Assembly: GCF_001883705.2 (NCBI RefSeq)
Contig: NZ_MDEQ02000004.1
Coordinates: 248,001 to 312,000 of the forward strand
Direction of reading: 5' to 3'
Length of the DNA: 64,000 nucleotides
Origin: Burkholderia catarinensis
GTDB lineage: Bacteria; Pseudomonadota; Gammaproteobacteria; Burkholderiales; Burkholderiaceae
The position numbers were made by a program, and so were the translations under genes. Of this stretch, positions 27,347-37,423 are shown in pieces. Each line of letters opens with the position of its first letter. Position 1 is the stretch's first letter. The notes below the pieces were generated by a model. The model saw only the letters and a program-made list of their open reading frames with translations. It was not told the DNA's origin and did no database searches.

Positions 27347-28366
27347 TCAGTGCTGCAGTTTCGCGTGCGCGAGATGCATGCCGAGCGTGCCGGGGTCGGT
27401 ATTCGTGCCCGACAGCAGCACGCCGACGCGCTTGCCCTGCAGCGTTTCGCGCAGCGGGCCGAGCAGCGCGGCGAGCGCGGCCGCGCACGCCGGTTCGACC
27501 GACAGTTTCAGGTGCGAGAACAGGAACAGCATCGCCGCGCGCAGCGCGGCGTCGGACACGGTGACGATGCGATCGACGTGGCGCCGGCACAGCTGGTAGC
27601 TGTATTCCTCGGTATGCGGCGCCATCAGCGAATCGGCGATCGTCTGCATCGCGCTCATCTTGATCGTGTGATTCGCCGCGAAGCTGCGGCTCATCGCGTC
27701 GGCGCCTTCCGGCTCGACGCCATACACGTGCACGCGCGGATTCGCGAGCCGCAGCGCGGTCGCCATGCCCGCCGCGAGCCCGCCGCCGCCGATCGGCACG
27801 ATCACCGCGTCGAGGTCGGGTGTCTGCGTCGCCCATTCGTAGCCGAGCGTCGCGGTGCCGAGTATCGTGTGATAGCCGTTGAACGGATGGATGAAGAAGC
27901 GGCCTTCCTCGGCTTCGATCCGCCGTACGAGATCGAACGCCTGCGATGCGCTGCCCGCGAGCACGACTTCCGCGCGGTACTGCTTGCACTGCGCGATGCG
28001 CGTCGGGCTCGCGGTATGGAACATCACGACCTTCGCGCTGCTGCCGAGCCGCATCGCCGCATACGCGACGGCCGCCGCGTGATTGCCGGCCGACACGCAG
28101 GTGACGCCGGCATTCTTGCGCGCCTGGTCGAGCGCGAGCAGGTGCGTGAATGCGCCGCGCGCCTTGAAGCTGCCGCTCGCCTGCAGCAGCTCGAACTTGA
28201 AGTTGACGTGCGTGCCCTCGAGGGACGGCAGGTCGGCGCGTTCGAACACGGGCGTGCGCGCGACCCAGGGTGACAACGCGAAATGCTGCGCGGCAATTTC
28301 GTCGAGCGTCGGAATCGGCTCGCCGTCGATCGTCGTATGGGCAGTGCCCTGTTGTTCAGTCGGCAT
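27347..28366 (-). CDS. PLP-dependent serine/threonine dehydratase family protein
   Basis: A 339-residue fold-type II PLP enzyme. The lysine that forms the Schiff base is in SGSFKARGAFTHL, the phosphate-binding loop is VPIGGGGLAAGM, and the N-terminal active-site residues follow (SAGNHAAAVAYAAMRLG). It lacks the C-terminal ACT regulatory domain of biosynthetic IlvA, so it is a catabolic or other branch (TdcB-like, 3-hydroxyaspartate dehydratase, or EutB-like). Substrate is not readable. It is encoded 60 bp downstream of argE on the same strand. The ATG at 28366 is chosen over 28402 by similarity. Confidence 0.85.
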   Translation of the reverse strand: MPTEQQGTAHTTIDGEPIPTLDEIAAQHFALSPWVARTPVFERADLPSLEGTHVNFKFELLQASGSFKARGAFTHLLALDQARKNAGVTCVSAGNHAAAVAYAAMRLGSSAKVVMFHTASPTRIAQCKQYRAEVVLAGSASQAFDLVRRIEAEEGRFFIHPFNGYHTILGTATLGYEWATQTPDLDAVIVPIGGGGLAAGMATALRLANPRVHVYGVEPEGADAMSRSFAANHTIKMSAMQTIADSLMAPHTEEYSYQLCRRHVDRIVTVSDAALRAAMLFLFSHLKLSVEPACAAALAALLGPLRETLQGKRVGVLLSGTNTDPGTLGMHLAHAKLQH

Positions 28367-28426
28367 GACGTGGCGGGTGGCGGAGTGGGCCGGCCCGCAC
28401 ACGCGGGCCGGCGTGGCGGGAGGCAG

Positions 28427-29647
28427 TCAGTGCGCGTCGACCGACATGCTGCGGATGAACTTGCGCAGGAACTGCTCGCAGCCGGCGAGCTGCGCGAGCT
28501 CGACATATTCGTTCGGCTTGTGAGCCTGCTCGATGTTGCCGGGCCCGCATACGACGCTCGGAATGCCCGCGCGTTCGAACAGGCCGGCCTCGGTGCCGTA
28601 CGCGACCTTGCGCTTGTCCTGGTCGGCCGTCAGCGCGCGCACGAGCTGCGTGATCGCGGCCTGTTCGGTGGCGTCGAGCCCGGGCGCCGCGGCGATCTTC
28701 GAGAACTCGATCGCGGCATTCGGATGCTCGCGGCGCATCTGCGGCAGCAGCGTTTCCTGCGCATACGCTTCGATGCGCGTGAAGATCTGCTCGGGATCGA
28801 GCGTCGGCAGGTTGCGGAACTCGAAGTCGAAGCGGCATTCGGCCGGCACGGTGTTGATCGCGTTGCCGCCCTGGATCGTGCTCGTCTGCGCGGTCGTGAA
28901 CGGCACGTCGTACAGCTCGTCGAACGGGCCTTCGGCGCGGAAGCGGTCGGCGATGTCGCGGATGTGGCAGATGAGGCGCGCCGCATACTCGATCGCGTTC
29001 AGCCCCTTCGGCGTCAGCGACGAATGCGCCGCGTGGCCGCGCACACAGCAGCGGTACGCGTTGATGCCCTTGTGCGCGATGATCGGCCGCATGCTGGTCG
29101 GCTCGCCGACGATGCAGCCGGACGGCTGCACGCCGCGCCTGACGAGGTCGGCGATCATCAGCGGCGCGCCCGCGCAGCCGATTTCCTCGTCGTAGGACAG
29201 CGCGAAATGGATCGGCTTCGCAAGCTTCGTCGCCTGCATCTCGGGCAACAGCGCGAGCGCCGTGCCGATGAAGCCCTTCATGTCGCAGGTGCCGCGGCCG
29301 TACAGGCGGCCGTCGCGGATTTCCGGCGCGAACGGGTTGCTGTCCCATTGCTGGCCGTCGACCGGCACGACGTCGGTGTGCCCCGACAGCACGATGCCGC
29401 CGTTCGTCGAGCCGTCGTGCGCGGGAACGGTCGCGAACAGGTTCGCCCAGCCTTCGCGCGGATCGTGCGTGATCGTCGATGCGATGCCCTTCGCGGCGAG
29501 CGCGTCGCGCACCGTTTCGATCAGGCCGAGATTCGGCACGCGGCTCGTCGTGTCCATCGACACCAGTTGCTTGATCCAGGGCAGGCCGACGAGCGACGCG
29601 TCGCCTTCGGTTGCGGCGGACGGCGCCGTCGCGTCGAGAGTGGACAT
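28427..29647 (-). CDS. argE: Acetylornithine deacetylase
   Basis: M20-family zinc hydrolase that removes acetate from N-acetylornithine in arginine synthesis. Zinc and catalytic motifs are present: [31 protein letters not shown] and [13 protein letters not shown]. Length 406 residues is typical, as is the dimerisation domain between about residues 190 and 300. The ATG at 29647 has GGAG just upstream. The product is a cytoplasmic homodimer. It is next to a dehydratase gene on the same strand but an operon relationship is uncertain. Confidence 0.9.
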   Translation of the reverse strand: MSTLDATAPSAATEGDASLVGLPWIKQLVSMDTTSRVPNLGLIETVRDALAAKGIASTITHDPREGWANLFATVPAHDGSTNGGIVLSGHTDVVPVDGQQWDSNPFAPEIRDGRLYGRGTCDMKGFIGTALALLPEMQATKLAKPIHFALSYDEEIGCAGAPLMIADLVRRGVQPSGCIVGEPTSMRPIIAHKGINAYRCCVRGHAAHSSLTPKGLNAIEYAARLICHIRDIADRFRAEGPFDELYDVPFTTAQTSTIQGGNAINTVPAECRFDFEFRNLPTLDPEQIFTRIEAYAQETLLPQMRREHPNAAIEFSKIAAAPGLDATEQAAITQLVRALTADQDKRKVAYGTEAGLFERAGIPSVVCGPGNIEQAHKPNEYVELAQLAGCEQFLRKFIRSMSVDAH

Positions 29648-29741
29648 GGCAAAACTCCGTCTGATGAATGGGAAAATCATACTCAAAAACGCGTCGGCCC
29701 GCCTTCGCCGGGCGCGATGCGGTGCAGCATTGCCGCGGCCG

Positions 29742-32700
29742 TCAGCGCGCCGCGGCCACCGCTCCCTGCTTCGGGCCGAGCGCGCGCAGCGTTTCCTTGA
29801 TCGTCGACACGCGGATCGCGAGATCGGGCGAGCGCGTCTCGATACGCAGCTTGTCCTGTCCCGCGAGCTTGATGTGCCGGTGCTTCTGCACCATCTCGAT
29901 GATCCGCATCGGATCGATCGGCGGATTCGGCTCGAACTGCAGCCCGATCGCGACCTCGCTCGCGTCGATCTTCACGATGCCGAGCGGCTTCGCGGCGATC
30001 CGCAGCCGGTGCGTCTCGACGAGCGCGTGGGCCTGCGGCGGCAGCTTGCCGAAGCGGTCGATCAGTTCCTCCTGGATGCCGTCGATCGCGTCGCCGTGCT
30101 CGCAGTTCGCGAGCCGCTTGTACAGCGACAGCCGCTCCTGCACGTCCGCGCAGTAATCGGCCGGCAGGATCGCGGGTGCATGCAGATTGATTTCCGTCGT
30201 CGCGGCGAGCGGGGCGGTGAGGTCGGGCTCCTTGCCGTTCTTCAGCGCCTTCACCGCGTCGTTCAGCATGTCCGTATACAGCTGGAAGCCGATCTCGTGG
30301 ATCTCGCCCGACTGCTTGTCGCCGAGCACTTCGCCTGTGCCGCGGATCTCGAGGTCGTGCATCGCGAGATAGAAGCCCGAGCCGAGCTCCTCCATCTGCT
30401 GGATCGCCTCCAGCCGGCGCTGCGCCTGCTTGGTCAGCGCCTGCGGATCGTGGACCAGCAGGTATGCATAGGCCTGGTGATGCGAGCGGCCGACGCGACC
30501 GCGCAACTGGTGGAGCTGTGCGAGGCCGAACTTGTCCGAGCGGTGCATGATGATCGTGTTCGCGCTCGGCACGTCGATGCCGGTCTCGATGATGGTCGTG
30601 CACAGCAGCACGTTCGCGCGCTGCGCGACGAAATCGCGCATCACGCGCTCGAGTTCGCGCTCGTGCATCTGGCCGTGCGCGATCACGATGCGCGCCTCGG
30701 GCACGAGCACCTCGAGCTTCGCCTTGCGGTTCTCGATCGTCTCGACCTCGTTGTGCAGGAAATACACCTGGCCGCCGCGCTTCAGCTCGCGCAGCATCGC
30801 CTCGCGGATCACGCTTTCTTCCTCGCGGCGCACGAAGGTCTTGATCGCGAGGCGCTTCTGCGGTGCAGTCGCGATCACCGAGAAATCGCGCAGCCCTTCG
30901 AGCGCCATCCCGAGCGTGCGCGGGATCGGCGTCGCGGTGAGCGTCAGCACGTCGACTTCCGCGCGCAGCGCCTTCAGCGCTTCCTTCTGGCGCACGCCGA
31001 AGCGGTGTTCCTCGTCGATGATCACGAGGCCGAGGCGCTTGAACTGCACGTCCGACGACAGCAGCTTGTGCGTGCCGATCACGATGTCGACGCTGCCTTC
31101 GTTGATCTGCGCGATCGCCGCGTTCACTTCCTTCGTGGTCTTGAAGCGCGACAGCTCGACGATCCGCACCGGCCAGTCCGCGAAGCGGTCGGCGAAGGTC
31201 TGCGTGTGCTGCTCGGCGAGCAGCGTCGTGGGCGACAGCAGCGCGACCTGCTTGCCGCCCAGCACCGCGATGAATGCGGCGCGCAGCGCGACCTCGGTCT
31301 TGCCGAAGCCGACGTCGCCGCACACCAGGCGGTCCATCGGCTTGCCGCTCGTCATGTCGCCGATCACGGCCGCGATCGCCGCGGCCTGGTCGGGCGTCTC
31401 CTCGAAGCCGAAGCTTTCCGCGAATTTCACGTAGTCGCGCGGGTCGAGCGAGAACGCGTGGCCCTCGCGGGCCGCGCGGCGCGCGTACAGGTTCAGCAGC
31501 TCGGCGGCCGTATCGCGGATCTGCTGCGCGGCCTTGCGCTTTGCGCGCTCCCACTGGCCGGAACCGAGCGCGTGCAGCGGCGCGCTGTCGGGATCGGCGC
31601 CGCTGTAGCGCGAGATCACGTGCAATTGCGCGACCGGTACGTAGAGCTTGCTGTCGCCCGAGTATTCGAGATGCAGGAATTCGGTCTCGCCTTCGCCGAG
31701 ATCCATCGACACGAGGCCCATGTAGCGGCCGATGCCGTGCTGCGCGTGGACGACCGGGTCGCCGATCTTCAGCTCCGACAGGTCGCGCACCATCGCGTCG
31801 ACGTTGCTGGCCTGTTCCTGGCGGCGGCGTCCCGCGCGGCGGCCGAGCGCGCCGTACAGCTCGGTTTCGGTGACGACCGCGTAACCTTCGCCCGGCACCG
31901 CGAAGCCGTTCGACAGCGGCGCGACACCGAGCGCGAAGCGCTCGTCGCTCGCGAGCCAGCCCGCGAAGTGGTCGTTCGACGCGGGGCGCAGATGGTGTTC
32001 GGCGAGCAGTTGCAGGATCGTTTCGCGGCGGCCGGCCGATTCGACCGTCAGCAGCACACGCTTGGCCGAAGTTTCGACGAATGCGCGCAGCGACGCGAGC
32101 GGATCGTCGGAATGGCGGTCGACGGCGAGTTCGGGCAGCGCCGTCGCCCAGCCGCCGGCCGGCTGCGCGGGCAACACGACGCGCGCGAACGGCTTCGCGA
32201 ACGCGAAGAAATCCTCGTCGGACAGGAACAGCCGCTGCGGCTCGAGGATCGGCCGCTCGCGATCGTGCGACAGGAACGCGTGGCGCTGCTTGGTATCGGC
32301 CGTGAAGCGGCGGATCGACGCTTCGAGATCGCCGGTGAACACCAGGTGCGCGTCCTGCGGCAGGTAGTGGAACAGCGTGGCCGTCTCGTCGAAGAAGAGC
32401 GGCAGGTAATACTCGATGCCGGCCGACGGCACGCCGTTGCCGATGTCCTTGTAGATCGGCGCGCGGCTCGGGTCGCCTTCGAAGGTCTCGCGCCAGCGGC
32501 TGCGGAACGCCGTGCGCGCGGCTTCGTCGAACGGAAACTCGCGGCCCGGCAGCAGCCGCACGTCGCGCACCGGGTAGAGGCTGCGCTGCGTGTCGGGGTC
32601 GAACGCGCGGATCGAGTCGACCTGGTCGTCGAACAGGTCGATCCGGTACGGCAACGGCGAGCCCATCGGGTACAGGTCGATCAGCGAGCCGCGCACGCAA

Positions 32701-33212
32701 TACTCGCCGGGCCGCACGACCTGGCTGACGTGCTCGTAGCCGGCCAGCGTGAGCTGCGCCTTCAGCTTCGCCTCGTCGAGCCGCTCGCCCTGCGCGAACG
32801 CGAACGTGTACGCGGCCATGAACGACGCGGGCGGCATCCGGTACAGCGCGGTGGTCGCGGGCACGAGCAGGATGTCGCAGCGGCCCTCGCCGAGATCGTG
32901 CAGCGTCGCGAGACGCTCGGACACGAGGTCCTGGTGCGGCGAGAACGTGTCGTACGGCAGCGTTTCCCAGTCCGGCAGCAGGCGCACGCGCGCATCGGGC
33001 GAGAAGTAGCGGATTTCCTGCGAGAGCCGCTGCGCGTCGACCGCATTCGCGCAGATCACCGCGAGGAGCGGCACCTCCTGGCGGTTGTCGGCGAGATAAC
33101 GGGCGATGGCGAGCGCGTCGGCGGAGCCATGCGCGCCGTCGAAGGCGAAACGCTGGCCGGGTTTGACGTAGGCAACGGGCGAGGCGAACGGGGTGGAAGC
33201 GTTATCTGGCAT
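29742..33212 (-). CDS. mfd: Transcription-repair coupling factor
   Basis: Mfd displaces RNA polymerase stalled at DNA lesions and recruits UvrA. The 1156-residue protein shows the UvrB-homology N terminus ([24 protein letters not shown]), the RNA polymerase interaction domain ([17 protein letters not shown]), and the superfamily-2 translocase motor: Walker [20 protein letters not shown] in [15 protein letters not shown], then [13 protein letters not shown] and the TRG motif region [11 protein letters not shown]. The ATG at 33212 was taken; a GTG at 33236 is possible. Start-codon spacing to the divergent ispD leaves a 108-bp promoter region. Confidence 0.97.
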   Translation of the reverse strand: MPDNASTPFASPVAYVKPGQRFAFDGAHGSADALAIARYLADNRQEVPLLAVICANAVDAQRLSQEIRYFSPDARVRLLPDWETLPYDTFSPHQDLVSERLATLHDLGEGRCDILLVPATTALYRMPPASFMAAYTFAFAQGERLDEAKLKAQLTLAGYEHVSQVVRPGEYCVRGSLIDLYPMGSPLPYRIDLFDDQVDSIRAFDPDTQRSLYPVRDVRLLPGREFPFDEAARTAFRSRWRETFEGDPSRAPIYKDIGNGVPSAGIEYYLPLFFDETATLFHYLPQDAHLVFTGDLEASIRRFTADTKQRHAFLSHDRERPILEPQRLFLSDEDFFAFAKPFARVVLPAQPAGGWATALPELAVDRHSDDPLASLRAFVETSAKRVLLTVESAGRRETILQLLAEHHLRPASNDHFAGWLASDERFALGVAPLSNGFAVPGEGYAVVTETELYGALGRRAGRRRQEQASNVDAMVRDLSELKIGDPVVHAQHGIGRYMGLVSMDLGEGETEFLHLEYSGDSKLYVPVAQLHVISRYSGADPDSAPLHALGSGQWERAKRKAAQQIRDTAAELLNLYARRAAREGHAFSLDPRDYVKFAESFGFEETPDQAAAIAAVIGDMTSGKPMDRLVCGDVGFGKTEVALRAAFIAVLGGKQVALLSPTTLLAEQHTQTFADRFADWPVRIVELSRFKTTKEVNAAIAQINEGSVDIVIGTHKLLSSDVQFKRLGLVIIDEEHRFGVRQKEALKALRAEVDVLTLTATPIPRTLGMALEGLRDFSVIATAPQKRLAIKTFVRREEESVIREAMLRELKRGGQVYFLHNEVETIENRKAKLEVLVPEARIVIAHGQMHERELERVMRDFVAQRANVLLCTTIIETGIDVPSANTIIMHRSDKFGLAQLHQLRGRVGRSHHQAYAYLLVHDPQALTKQAQRRLEAIQQMEELGSGFYLAMHDLEIRGTGEVLGDKQSGEIHEIGFQLYTDMLNDAVKALKNGKEPDLTAPLAATTEINLHAPAILPADYCADVQERLSLYKRLANCEHGDAIDGIQEELIDRFGKLPPQAHALVETHRLRIAAKPLGIVKIDASEVAIGLQFEPNPPIDPMRIIEMVQKHRHIKLAGQDKLRIETRSPDLAIRVSTIKETLRALGPKQGAVAAAR

Positions 33213-33272
33213 AGGGACGACAGGGGTGGCGTGCACGGGCGCAGCGCGGTGCGCCGGTCGAGACGAAAGACC

Positions 33273-33279
33273 TATTATA
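33273..33279. promoter_or_regulatory. Shared -10 region between mfd and ispD
   Basis: TATTAT on the plus strand and, overlapping it, a perfect TATAAT on the minus strand (plus-strand ATTATA at 33274-33279). The minus element is about 60 bp before the mfd start and the plus element about 45 bp before ispD. Both -35 elements are weak or absent. It is read as a bidirectional promoter. Confidence 0.4.
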
Positions 33280-33320
33280 AAATCCGCTTCTCGATTTCAT
33301 CTTTCCGGCGTTTTCCCTTC

Positions 33321-34031
33321 GTGACTTCCCGACTTTTCGCCCTGATTCCCTGTGCCGGCACGGGCAGCCGTTCCGGCTCGGCCGTGCCGAAGCAATATCG
33401 TACGCTGGCCGGCCGCGCGCTCCTGCATTACACGCTTGCCGCGTTCGACGCGTGCAGCGAATTCGCGCAGACGCTCGTCGTCCTCGCGCCCGACGATTCC
33501 CATTTCGACGCGCGCCGCTTCGCGGGCCTGCGCTTCGCGGTGCGCCGCTGCGGCGGCGGCTCGCGGCAGGCGTCGGTGCTGAACGGGCTGCTCGAGCTGG
33601 CCGAATTCGGCGCGACCGACCACGACTGGGTGCTCGTGCACGACGCCGCGCGCCCGGGTATCACGCCGGAGCTGATCCGCACGCTCGTCGCGACGCTGAA
33701 GGACGACCCGGTCGGCGGCATCGTCGCGCTGCCGGTTGCCGATACGCTCAAGCGCGTGCCGGCCGGCGGCGACGCGATCATCCGCACCGAGTCGCGCGAC
33801 GCGCTGTGGCAGGCGCAGACGCCGCAGATGTTCCGCATCGGCATGCTGCGCGAGGCGATCCTGCGCGCGCAGCGCGAAGGGCACGACCTGACCGACGAGG
33901 CGAGCGCGATCGAATGGGCTGGCCATACGCCGCGCGTCGTGCAGGGCAGCCTGCGCAATTTCAAGGTCACGTACCCGGAAGATTTCGCGCTCGCGGAAGC
34001 GATCCTCGCGCGCCCCGCGAGTGCTTCCTGA
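33321..34031 (+). CDS. ispD: 2-C-methyl-D-erythritol 4-phosphate cytidylyltransferase
   Basis: Third enzyme of the MEP pathway to isoprenoids; joins CTP and MEP. The nucleotide-binding signature is [19 protein letters not shown] at the N terminus, followed by [11 protein letters not shown] and later [29 protein letters not shown] and the C-terminal [24 protein letters not shown] at 33321 is the start (236 residues), as in many Burkholderia homologues; the open frame upstream is the antisense shadow of mfd. Followed after 28 bp by ispF. Confidence 0.96.
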   Translation: MTSRLFALIPCAGTGSRSGSAVPKQYRTLAGRALLHYTLAAFDACSEFAQTLVVLAPDDSHFDARRFAGLRFAVRRCGGGSRQASVLNGLLELAEFGATDHDWVLVHDAARPGITPELIRTLVATLKDDPVGGIVALPVADTLKRVPAGGDAIIRTESRDALWQAQTPQMFRIGMLREAILRAQREGHDLTDEASAIEWAGHTPRVVQGSLRNFKVTYPEDFALAEAILARPASAS

Positions 34032-34059
34032 CTTTCACCCCATCTCAATCGGAACACGC

Positions 34060-34545
34060 ATGGATTTCAGAATCGGACAAGGCTACGACGTGCACCAGCT
34101 CGTCCCGGGGCGCCCCCTCATCATCGGCGGCGTGACGATTCCGTACGAGCGCGGCCTGCTCGGCCACTCGGACGCGGACGTGCTGCTGCACGCGATCACC
34201 GACGCGCTGTTCGGCGCGGCGGCGCTCGGCGACATCGGCCGCCATTTCTCCGACACGGACGCGGCATTCAAGGGCGCCGACAGCCGCGTGCTGCTGCGCG
34301 CGTGCGTCGCACGCGTGCAGGCGGCCGGCTTCGCGATCCAGAACGTCGACAGCACCGTGATCGCGCAGGCGCCGAAGCTCGCGCCGCATATCGACGGGAT
34401 GCGCGCGAACATCGCAGCCGATCTCGGGCTGCCGCTAGATCGCGTGAACGTGAAGGCGAAGACCAACGAAAAGCTCGGCTATCTCGGCCGTGGCGACGGC
34501 ATCGAGGCGCAGGCCGCCGCGCTGCTGGTGAAGCAGGGCGGCTGA
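34060..34545 (+). CDS. ispF: 2-C-methyl-D-erythritol 2,4-cyclodiphosphate synthase
   Basis: Makes the cyclic diphosphate in the MEP pathway, acting as a trimer with a zinc ion and a divalent cation. The diagnostic motifs are [20 protein letters not shown] (metal site Asp and His), [19 protein letters not shown] (metal histidine), [10 protein letters not shown], and the C-terminal [22 protein letters not shown]. Length 161 residues is standard. It is co-transcribed with ispD and followed by a strong bidirectional terminator. Confidence 0.97.
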   Translation: MDFRIGQGYDVHQLVPGRPLIIGGVTIPYERGLLGHSDADVLLHAITDALFGAAALGDIGRHFSDTDAAFKGADSRVLLRACVARVQAAGFAIQNVDSTVIAQAPKLAPHIDGMRANIAADLGLPLDRVNVKAKTNEKLGYLGRGDGIEAQAAALLVKQGG

Positions 34546-34597
34546 CGCCCGGCCGTTGCGGCGCGCGGTTCGCGCCGCACGTCATGCCGCCGAAATG

Positions 34598-34626
34598 AAA
34601 AATGCCACGCGGATGCGTGGCATTTT
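34598..34626. terminator. Bidirectional terminator between ispF and ahpD
   Basis: Stem AAAATGCCACGC / GCGTGGCATTTT, 12 bp, with A/T tracts on both sides. It can terminate both the plus-strand ispD-ispF transcript and the converging minus-strand ahp transcript. Confidence 0.8.
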
Positions 34627-34680
34627 CGTTGGAAGCGAGCGGTGCGCCCGGCATCGCTGCCGGGAGCGCGACGCAACCGC

Positions 34681-35208
34681 TTATTCGCCTTCGGCGGCGA
34701 TGACCTGCGCGGCGGCGTTGATCACCGACACGATGCGGCCGACGTCGCGCAGCTGCGTGACGGTCATTCCCTGCTCGTTCTTCAGCAGCGCGTAGTGCGA
34801 CTTAACGCAGAAGTGGCACTTGCCGACGATCGACGCGGCGAGCGCGTACATCTCGAACTTGCGCTTGTCGACGCCACCGTGCGTCGCATACGCGCCCATC
34901 CGCAGCTCGGCGCGCTGCGTCTTCAGGTCGGCGTCGTCGGCCATCTCGACATACGGATACCAGGTGTTGTTCATCCCCATCAGCGCGGCCGCCGTCAGCA
35001 CGGCGTTCGTCTCTTCGGGCGACAGCACGCCGGCTTCGCGGATCGTCTTCACGAGCACGGTGCTCTTCGCCGCGATCGCCGCCGCCAGCGCGACGCCGAC
35101 CGCGTCGGTGCCTTCGAGCGACGAGCGCGAGATCGTGCCGTCGAGGTTCAGGCGAATGTCCTTCGCGTAGTCGGGAATACGTGCCTTAATCGATTCGATG
35201 AATTCCAT
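34681..35208 (-). CDS. ahpD: Alkyl hydroperoxide reductase AhpD (CMD-like reductant of AhpC)
   Basis: AhpD is a carboxymuconolactone-decarboxylase-fold thiol protein that recycles AhpC. Its redox motif is CHFCVKSH near residue 130, with the glutamate-histidine relay nearby. Length 175 residues is normal. It lies downstream of ahpC on the same strand, 76 bp apart, separated by a hairpin that could lower its expression relative to ahpC. No ahpF is nearby. Confidence 0.95.
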   Translation of the reverse strand: MEFIESIKARIPDYAKDIRLNLDGTISRSSLEGTDAVGVALAAAIAAKSTVLVKTIREAGVLSPEETNAVLTAAALMGMNNTWYPYVEMADDADLKTQRAELRMGAYATHGGVDKRKFEMYALAASIVGKCHFCVKSHYALLKNEQGMTVTQLRDVGRIVSVINAAAQVIAAEGE

Positions 35209-35234
35209 TGATATCTCCTATGGGTTGGCCGTTA

Positions 35235-35269
35235 AAAAAGCCCGCAGGCAAGACGTGCGCCGCGGGCTT
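35235..35269 (-). terminator. Hairpin/terminator between ahpC and ahpD
   Basis: On the minus strand an imperfect GCCCGC...GCGGGC stem is followed by six or more T residues. It lies between ahpC and ahpD, so it either ends the ahpC transcript or acts as an attenuator giving less ahpD than ahpC. Confidence 0.65.
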
Positions 35270-35284
35270 CGTGCATCGATGCGC

Positions 35285-35833
35285 TTACAGCGTTGCGCCG
35301 CCGACTGCACGGTTGCACGGGCACAGTTCGTCCGTTTGCAGGCCGTCCAGAATACGCAGGACTTCTGCCGGGCTACGGCCGACGTTCAGGTTGTTCACCG
35401 AAACGTGCTGGATCGTGTTGTCCGGATCGACGATGAACGTTGCACGCAGGGCCACGCCGGCTTCCTTGTCGCGCACGCCGAGCTGGTCGATCAGCTCGCC
35501 CTTGACGTCGCCGAACGAGTAGTGGTTCAGCTTGTCGAGGTCCTTGTGCTCACGGCGCCATGCGAGCTTGACGAATTCGTTGTCCGAGCTGCCGCCCAGC
35601 AGGATGGCGTCGCGCTCTTCGAACTGCTTCGTGAGCTTCGCGAACTCGACGATTTCCGTCGGGCACACGAACGTGAAATCCTTCGGATAGAAGTAGATGA
35701 TCTTCCACTTGCCCGGGAACGACGCTTCGGTGACGGTCTCGAACGCCGACTGGCCGTTTTCCTCGTGATTGTTGAAGCCCGGCTTCGCGGCTACGACGGT
35801 GAATGCTTCGAGTTTATCGCCCACGGTTTTCAT
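35285..35833 (-). CDS. ahpC: Alkyl hydroperoxide reductase AhpC, 2-Cys peroxiredoxin
   Basis: Reduces hydrogen peroxide, organic hydroperoxides and peroxynitrite. The peroxidatic cysteine is in DFTFVCPTEIVEF, and the resolving cysteine is in the C-terminal LCPCNRAVGG region. The 182-residue chain is of the AhpC/AhpE branch paired with AhpD, as in mycobacteria, rather than with AhpF. It is expressed from a good promoter on the minus strand (35916-35944). Confidence 0.95.
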   Translation of the reverse strand: MKTVGDKLEAFTVVAAKPGFNNHEENGQSAFETVTEASFPGKWKIIYFYPKDFTFVCPTEIVEFAKLTKQFEERDAILLGGSSDNEFVKLAWRREHKDLDKLNHYSFGDVKGELIDQLGVRDKEAGVALRATFIVDPDNTIQHVSVNNLNVGRSPAEVLRILDGLQTDELCPCNRAVGGATL

Positions 35834-35915
35834 GCGGATACTCCTGTATGAGTTGGGAAGAAGACTGAGTCAAGCTACCTCGGTGCTGCAACGATGGTGT
35901 GACAGCATGGGGCAA

Positions 35916-35944
35916 ACTATAACACTATTAATAAAGCGCTTCAA
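35916..35944 (-). promoter_or_regulatory. Sigma-70 promoter of ahpC
   Basis: On the minus strand a -35 TTGAAG (plus 35939-35944) and a -10 TATAGT (plus 35916-35921) are separated by exactly 17 bases. The -10 lies about 85 bp upstream of the ahpC start, giving a leader of roughly 75 nt. Sequence match alone. Confidence 0.65.
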
Positions 35945-36022
35945 TAGATTTTGACTAACGATCTTCATAGTTTTTTTCAACCGGATCGATAGTGTGAAGT
36001 GCGGGAAGCGTGCGCGAGCGCG

Positions 36023-37384
36023 TCACGCAGTCGCACGCGCCTTGCCGGCGCCGGGGAATTCGACCGTGACTTCGAGGCCCGCGTCGGGGTTGCGGTTGCG
36101 CAGGCGCAGCGCGCCGCGATAGCGGCCGACCAGACGCAACACGATCGCCATCCCGAGGCCCGTGCCGTCCGCCTTGGTGCGCGCGGTGTCGACGCGGTAG
36201 AACGGCCGCATCACGAGCGGCAGTTGATCCTCGGGGATGCCGGGGCCTTCGTCGCTCACCGACAGCTCGACGCGCGCGTGCGACACGCGCGTCTCGAGCG
36301 TGATGCGCGAGACGCCGTCCTGCTTGCTCTGGCCGTACTTGCGCGCGTTCTCGACGAGGTTGCCGATCACGCGGCGCATGTCGGTCTCGTCGGCTTCGAT
36401 GATCGCGCTCGGCGCGAGCCGCGTGCGGATCTCGACGCTGTCCTCGCCCGATACGCGCGCGGCGACTTCCTGCGCGATCGACGACAGGTCGACGGGTTCG
36501 GGCTTGCGCTGAGACGGGCGCGCGTAATCGATGAAGGCCGCGATGATGCGGTCCATCTGCTCGATGTCGTCGACCATCGCGTCCTTGGTCGCCTGGTCGG
36601 ACGGGCTCATCTCGGTTTCGAGCCGCAGCCGCGCGAGCGGCGTGCGCAGGTCGTGCGAGATGCCCGCGAGCATCAGCGCGCGGTCGGCCTCGAGCTGTTC
36701 GAGGTCGCGCACCATCTGGTTGAAGCTGCGGTTGGTGTCGGCCGCGACGCCCATCCCGCGTTCGGGCAGCAGTTCGGGCGCCTGGCCCGAACCGACCTGG
36801 CGCGCGGCGAGCGCGAGCCGCGAGAACGGCCGGTTCACGAGGCTCGTGATGAACGCGGAGCCGAACAACGACAGCGCGAGCGCGAACAGCCCCCAGCCGG
36901 CCCACTGCAGGCCCGTGACGTTGTCGAGCTGGTCGCGGTCGAGCGCGACCCAGTAATCGTCGTCGTCGATCTTGAAGCTGATCCACACGCCGGGAATGTC
37001 GTTGACCGACTGCGCGATCACGGTATCGTCGCCGAGGCGGCTGCGGATATCGTGTTCGATCAGGCGGTTCAGCGATTCGTCGGGCTGCAGCTTGAACTTG
37101 TCGGTTTTCTCGCGCGGGTAAACGCGCACGCCCTCGTTGCTCTCGAGATCCTGGAGCAGCGCGCGCCGCAGATCGGGATCGGAATAGAGCAGGGCGGTGC
37201 GCGTGAGCTTCACGACCGCGACGAGCTGCAGCGCGACGCGCTGCGCACGCGGCTCGCGTTCGATTACGCGAAAGCTCTGGAACCACGCGGCGAGACTGAC
37301 CGAGATCAGCAGCGCGATCAGCAAGAAGGTGCGCCAGAACAGCCCGCCGAACGCGAGCTGCAGGAGGCGCCGGTCAATACGCAT
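36023..37384 (-). CDS. risS: Sensor histidine kinase RisS (EnvZ/OmpR-type system)
   Basis: Membrane-bound sensor kinase, 453 residues. There are two transmembrane segments (about residues 14-36 and 164-184) with a periplasmic sensor between, then HAMP, and the dimerisation helix with phosphorylated histidine in GISHDLRTPLARLRLE. The catalytic ATPase domain has NLVENARKYG (N box), DEGPGIP and GTGLGMAIV (G boxes). It is encoded downstream of the response regulator gene with a 39-bp gap. In Bordetella and Burkholderia this pair is called RisAS and responds to stress and acid/osmotic conditions; the signal here is not readable. Confidence 0.9.
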   Translation of the reverse strand: MRIDRRLLQLAFGGLFWRTFLLIALLISVSLAAWFQSFRVIEREPRAQRVALQLVAVVKLTRTALLYSDPDLRRALLQDLESNEGVRVYPREKTDKFKLQPDESLNRLIEHDIRSRLGDDTVIAQSVNDIPGVWISFKIDDDDYWVALDRDQLDNVTGLQWAGWGLFALALSLFGSAFITSLVNRPFSRLALAARQVGSGQAPELLPERGMGVAADTNRSFNQMVRDLEQLEADRALMLAGISHDLRTPLARLRLETEMSPSDQATKDAMVDDIEQMDRIIAAFIDYARPSQRKPEPVDLSSIAQEVAARVSGEDSVEIRTRLAPSAIIEADETDMRRVIGNLVENARKYGQSKQDGVSRITLETRVSHARVELSVSDEGPGIPEDQLPLVMRPFYRVDTARTKADGTGLGMAIVLRLVGRYRGALRLRNRNPDAGLEVTVEFPGAGKARATA

Positions 37385-37423
37385 GGGACGGGCCGTGGAC
37401 GGGCGAAACCGGGAGGGAAAAGG

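Noticed and set aside
29262-33320. Very long open frame upstream of ispD on the plus strand
   Set aside because: It is antisense to mfd and arginine/leucine-rich by composition. It merely joins the ispD frame, whose true start is the GTG at 33321.
35895-35980. Possible OxyR-type ATAG/CTAT repeats near the ahpC promoter
   Set aside because: The tetranucleotides do not keep the seven-base spacing needed for OxyR, so I did not call a site.
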